In this document: positions 62,392-62,504 of the stretch, one piece after another
Layout of the letters: every line of letters starts with the position of its first letter
Numbering within the stretch: position 1 is the stretch's first letter
Source of the DNA: a virus
Strand: one strand, 5' to 3'
Length of the DNA: 62,504 nucleotides
IMG/VR virus record: IMGVR_UViG_3300005914_000007
Coordinates: 1-62,504 of that record
Notes under the pieces: model-generated
Database searches by the model: none
Seen by the model: only the letters and a program-made list of their open reading frames with translations
What the model was told of the DNA's origin: nothing
Made by a program: the position numbers and the translations under genes

Positions 62392-62504
62392 TTACCCCTT
62401 TAGGTCGCACTGCATCTTATTGATTCATAGGTAATTGATTTTGTTTTCACCATTCTGTGCAGTAATTTTTCAAACATTAACTCTCTGAAGTTCAGTCTGT
62501 TGAA
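62392..62504. other. Right edge, no gene assigned
   Basis: A stretch that, on the minus strand, ends a frame reading QQTELQRVNV before a stop at 62470-62472, too short to name. ACTGCA...TGCAGT arms near 62410-62460 could pair. It may be the end of a neighbouring mobile gene or non-coding RNA. Confidence 0.3.

Noticed and set aside
62470-62504. Ten-codon minus-strand frame at the right edge, possibly the end of another gene
   Set aside because: Too short to support an identity.

Overview
This window is a piece of a large, AT-rich (roughly one-third GC), tailed-phage genome with a T4-like gene complement. The phage identity is inferred from UvsX, UvsW, a gp61-type primase, a gp45-like clamp, and tail and baseplate proteins related to gp5, gp6 and the hub, all on dense and frequently switching strands. 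A Bacteroidota (flavobacterial-type) host is suggested, not proven. Shine-Dalgarno sequences are almost absent, starts are preceded by A/T-only boxes, and there is a small histone H1-like protein of a type common in flavobacteria.

Layout: 1-2405 is the 5' part of a collagen-like/YadA-head-like fibre gene that leaves the window on the left. 2448-9855 carries an ADP-ribosyltransferase-like protein, a homing-nuclease gene, UvsX, a WYL-like protein and several unknowns. 9920-12426 is a two-gene NAD+ salvage pathway (NMN adenylyltransferase plus nicotinamide phosphoribosyltransferase). 12423-24707 mixes replication genes (clamp, primase), nucleases, a phosphoesterase, a HAD-like protein and unknowns. 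25512-30309 holds an acidic protein, ClpP and a uvsW gene broken by an intein-like insertion. 30349-36376 and 45283-50312 are tail and baseplate genes, including a spike with a CHAP domain and a hub with a tail-lysozyme domain. Between them lie an AAA+ ATPase, the histone-like protein, a phosphoesterase, a nucleotidyltransferase and an amidoligase-like protein. 50340-62504 has a J-domain protein, a leucine-rich repeat protein, a guanylate-kinase-like protein, gp6, homing nucleases and a DNA methyltransferase.

Three genome-wide patterns stand out. (1) Six dispersed copies of a hairpin repeat (loop TCTTTAG, then GTAGTTCAT) resemble the right end and omega-RNA 3' hairpin of IS200/IS605 TnpB elements. 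One copy is attached to the last ~47 codons of a tnpB fused behind a GIY-YIG/NUMOD3 nuclease. One interrupts a small gene and another forms the stop codon of a homing-nuclease gene. (2) Many unrelated proteins begin with a short [KR]-[FY]-x-x-[FY]-x-E-[STN] segment that looks like the T4 capsid-targeting sequence, so they may be packaged in the head and delivered with the DNA. (3) A TAATATATA box lies exactly 4 nt before the start codon of at least fifteen genes, which would give leaderless or nearly leaderless mRNAs if it is the phage promoter.

Homing nucleases have invaded heavily: three large paralogues, a frameshifted fourth, a fragment, an HNH gene, a VSR-like/HTH gene, a DUF723-like gene and a GIY-YIG remnant. 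No tRNA, rRNA or CRISPR array was seen. Product names come from motifs read by eye; no database search was possible.
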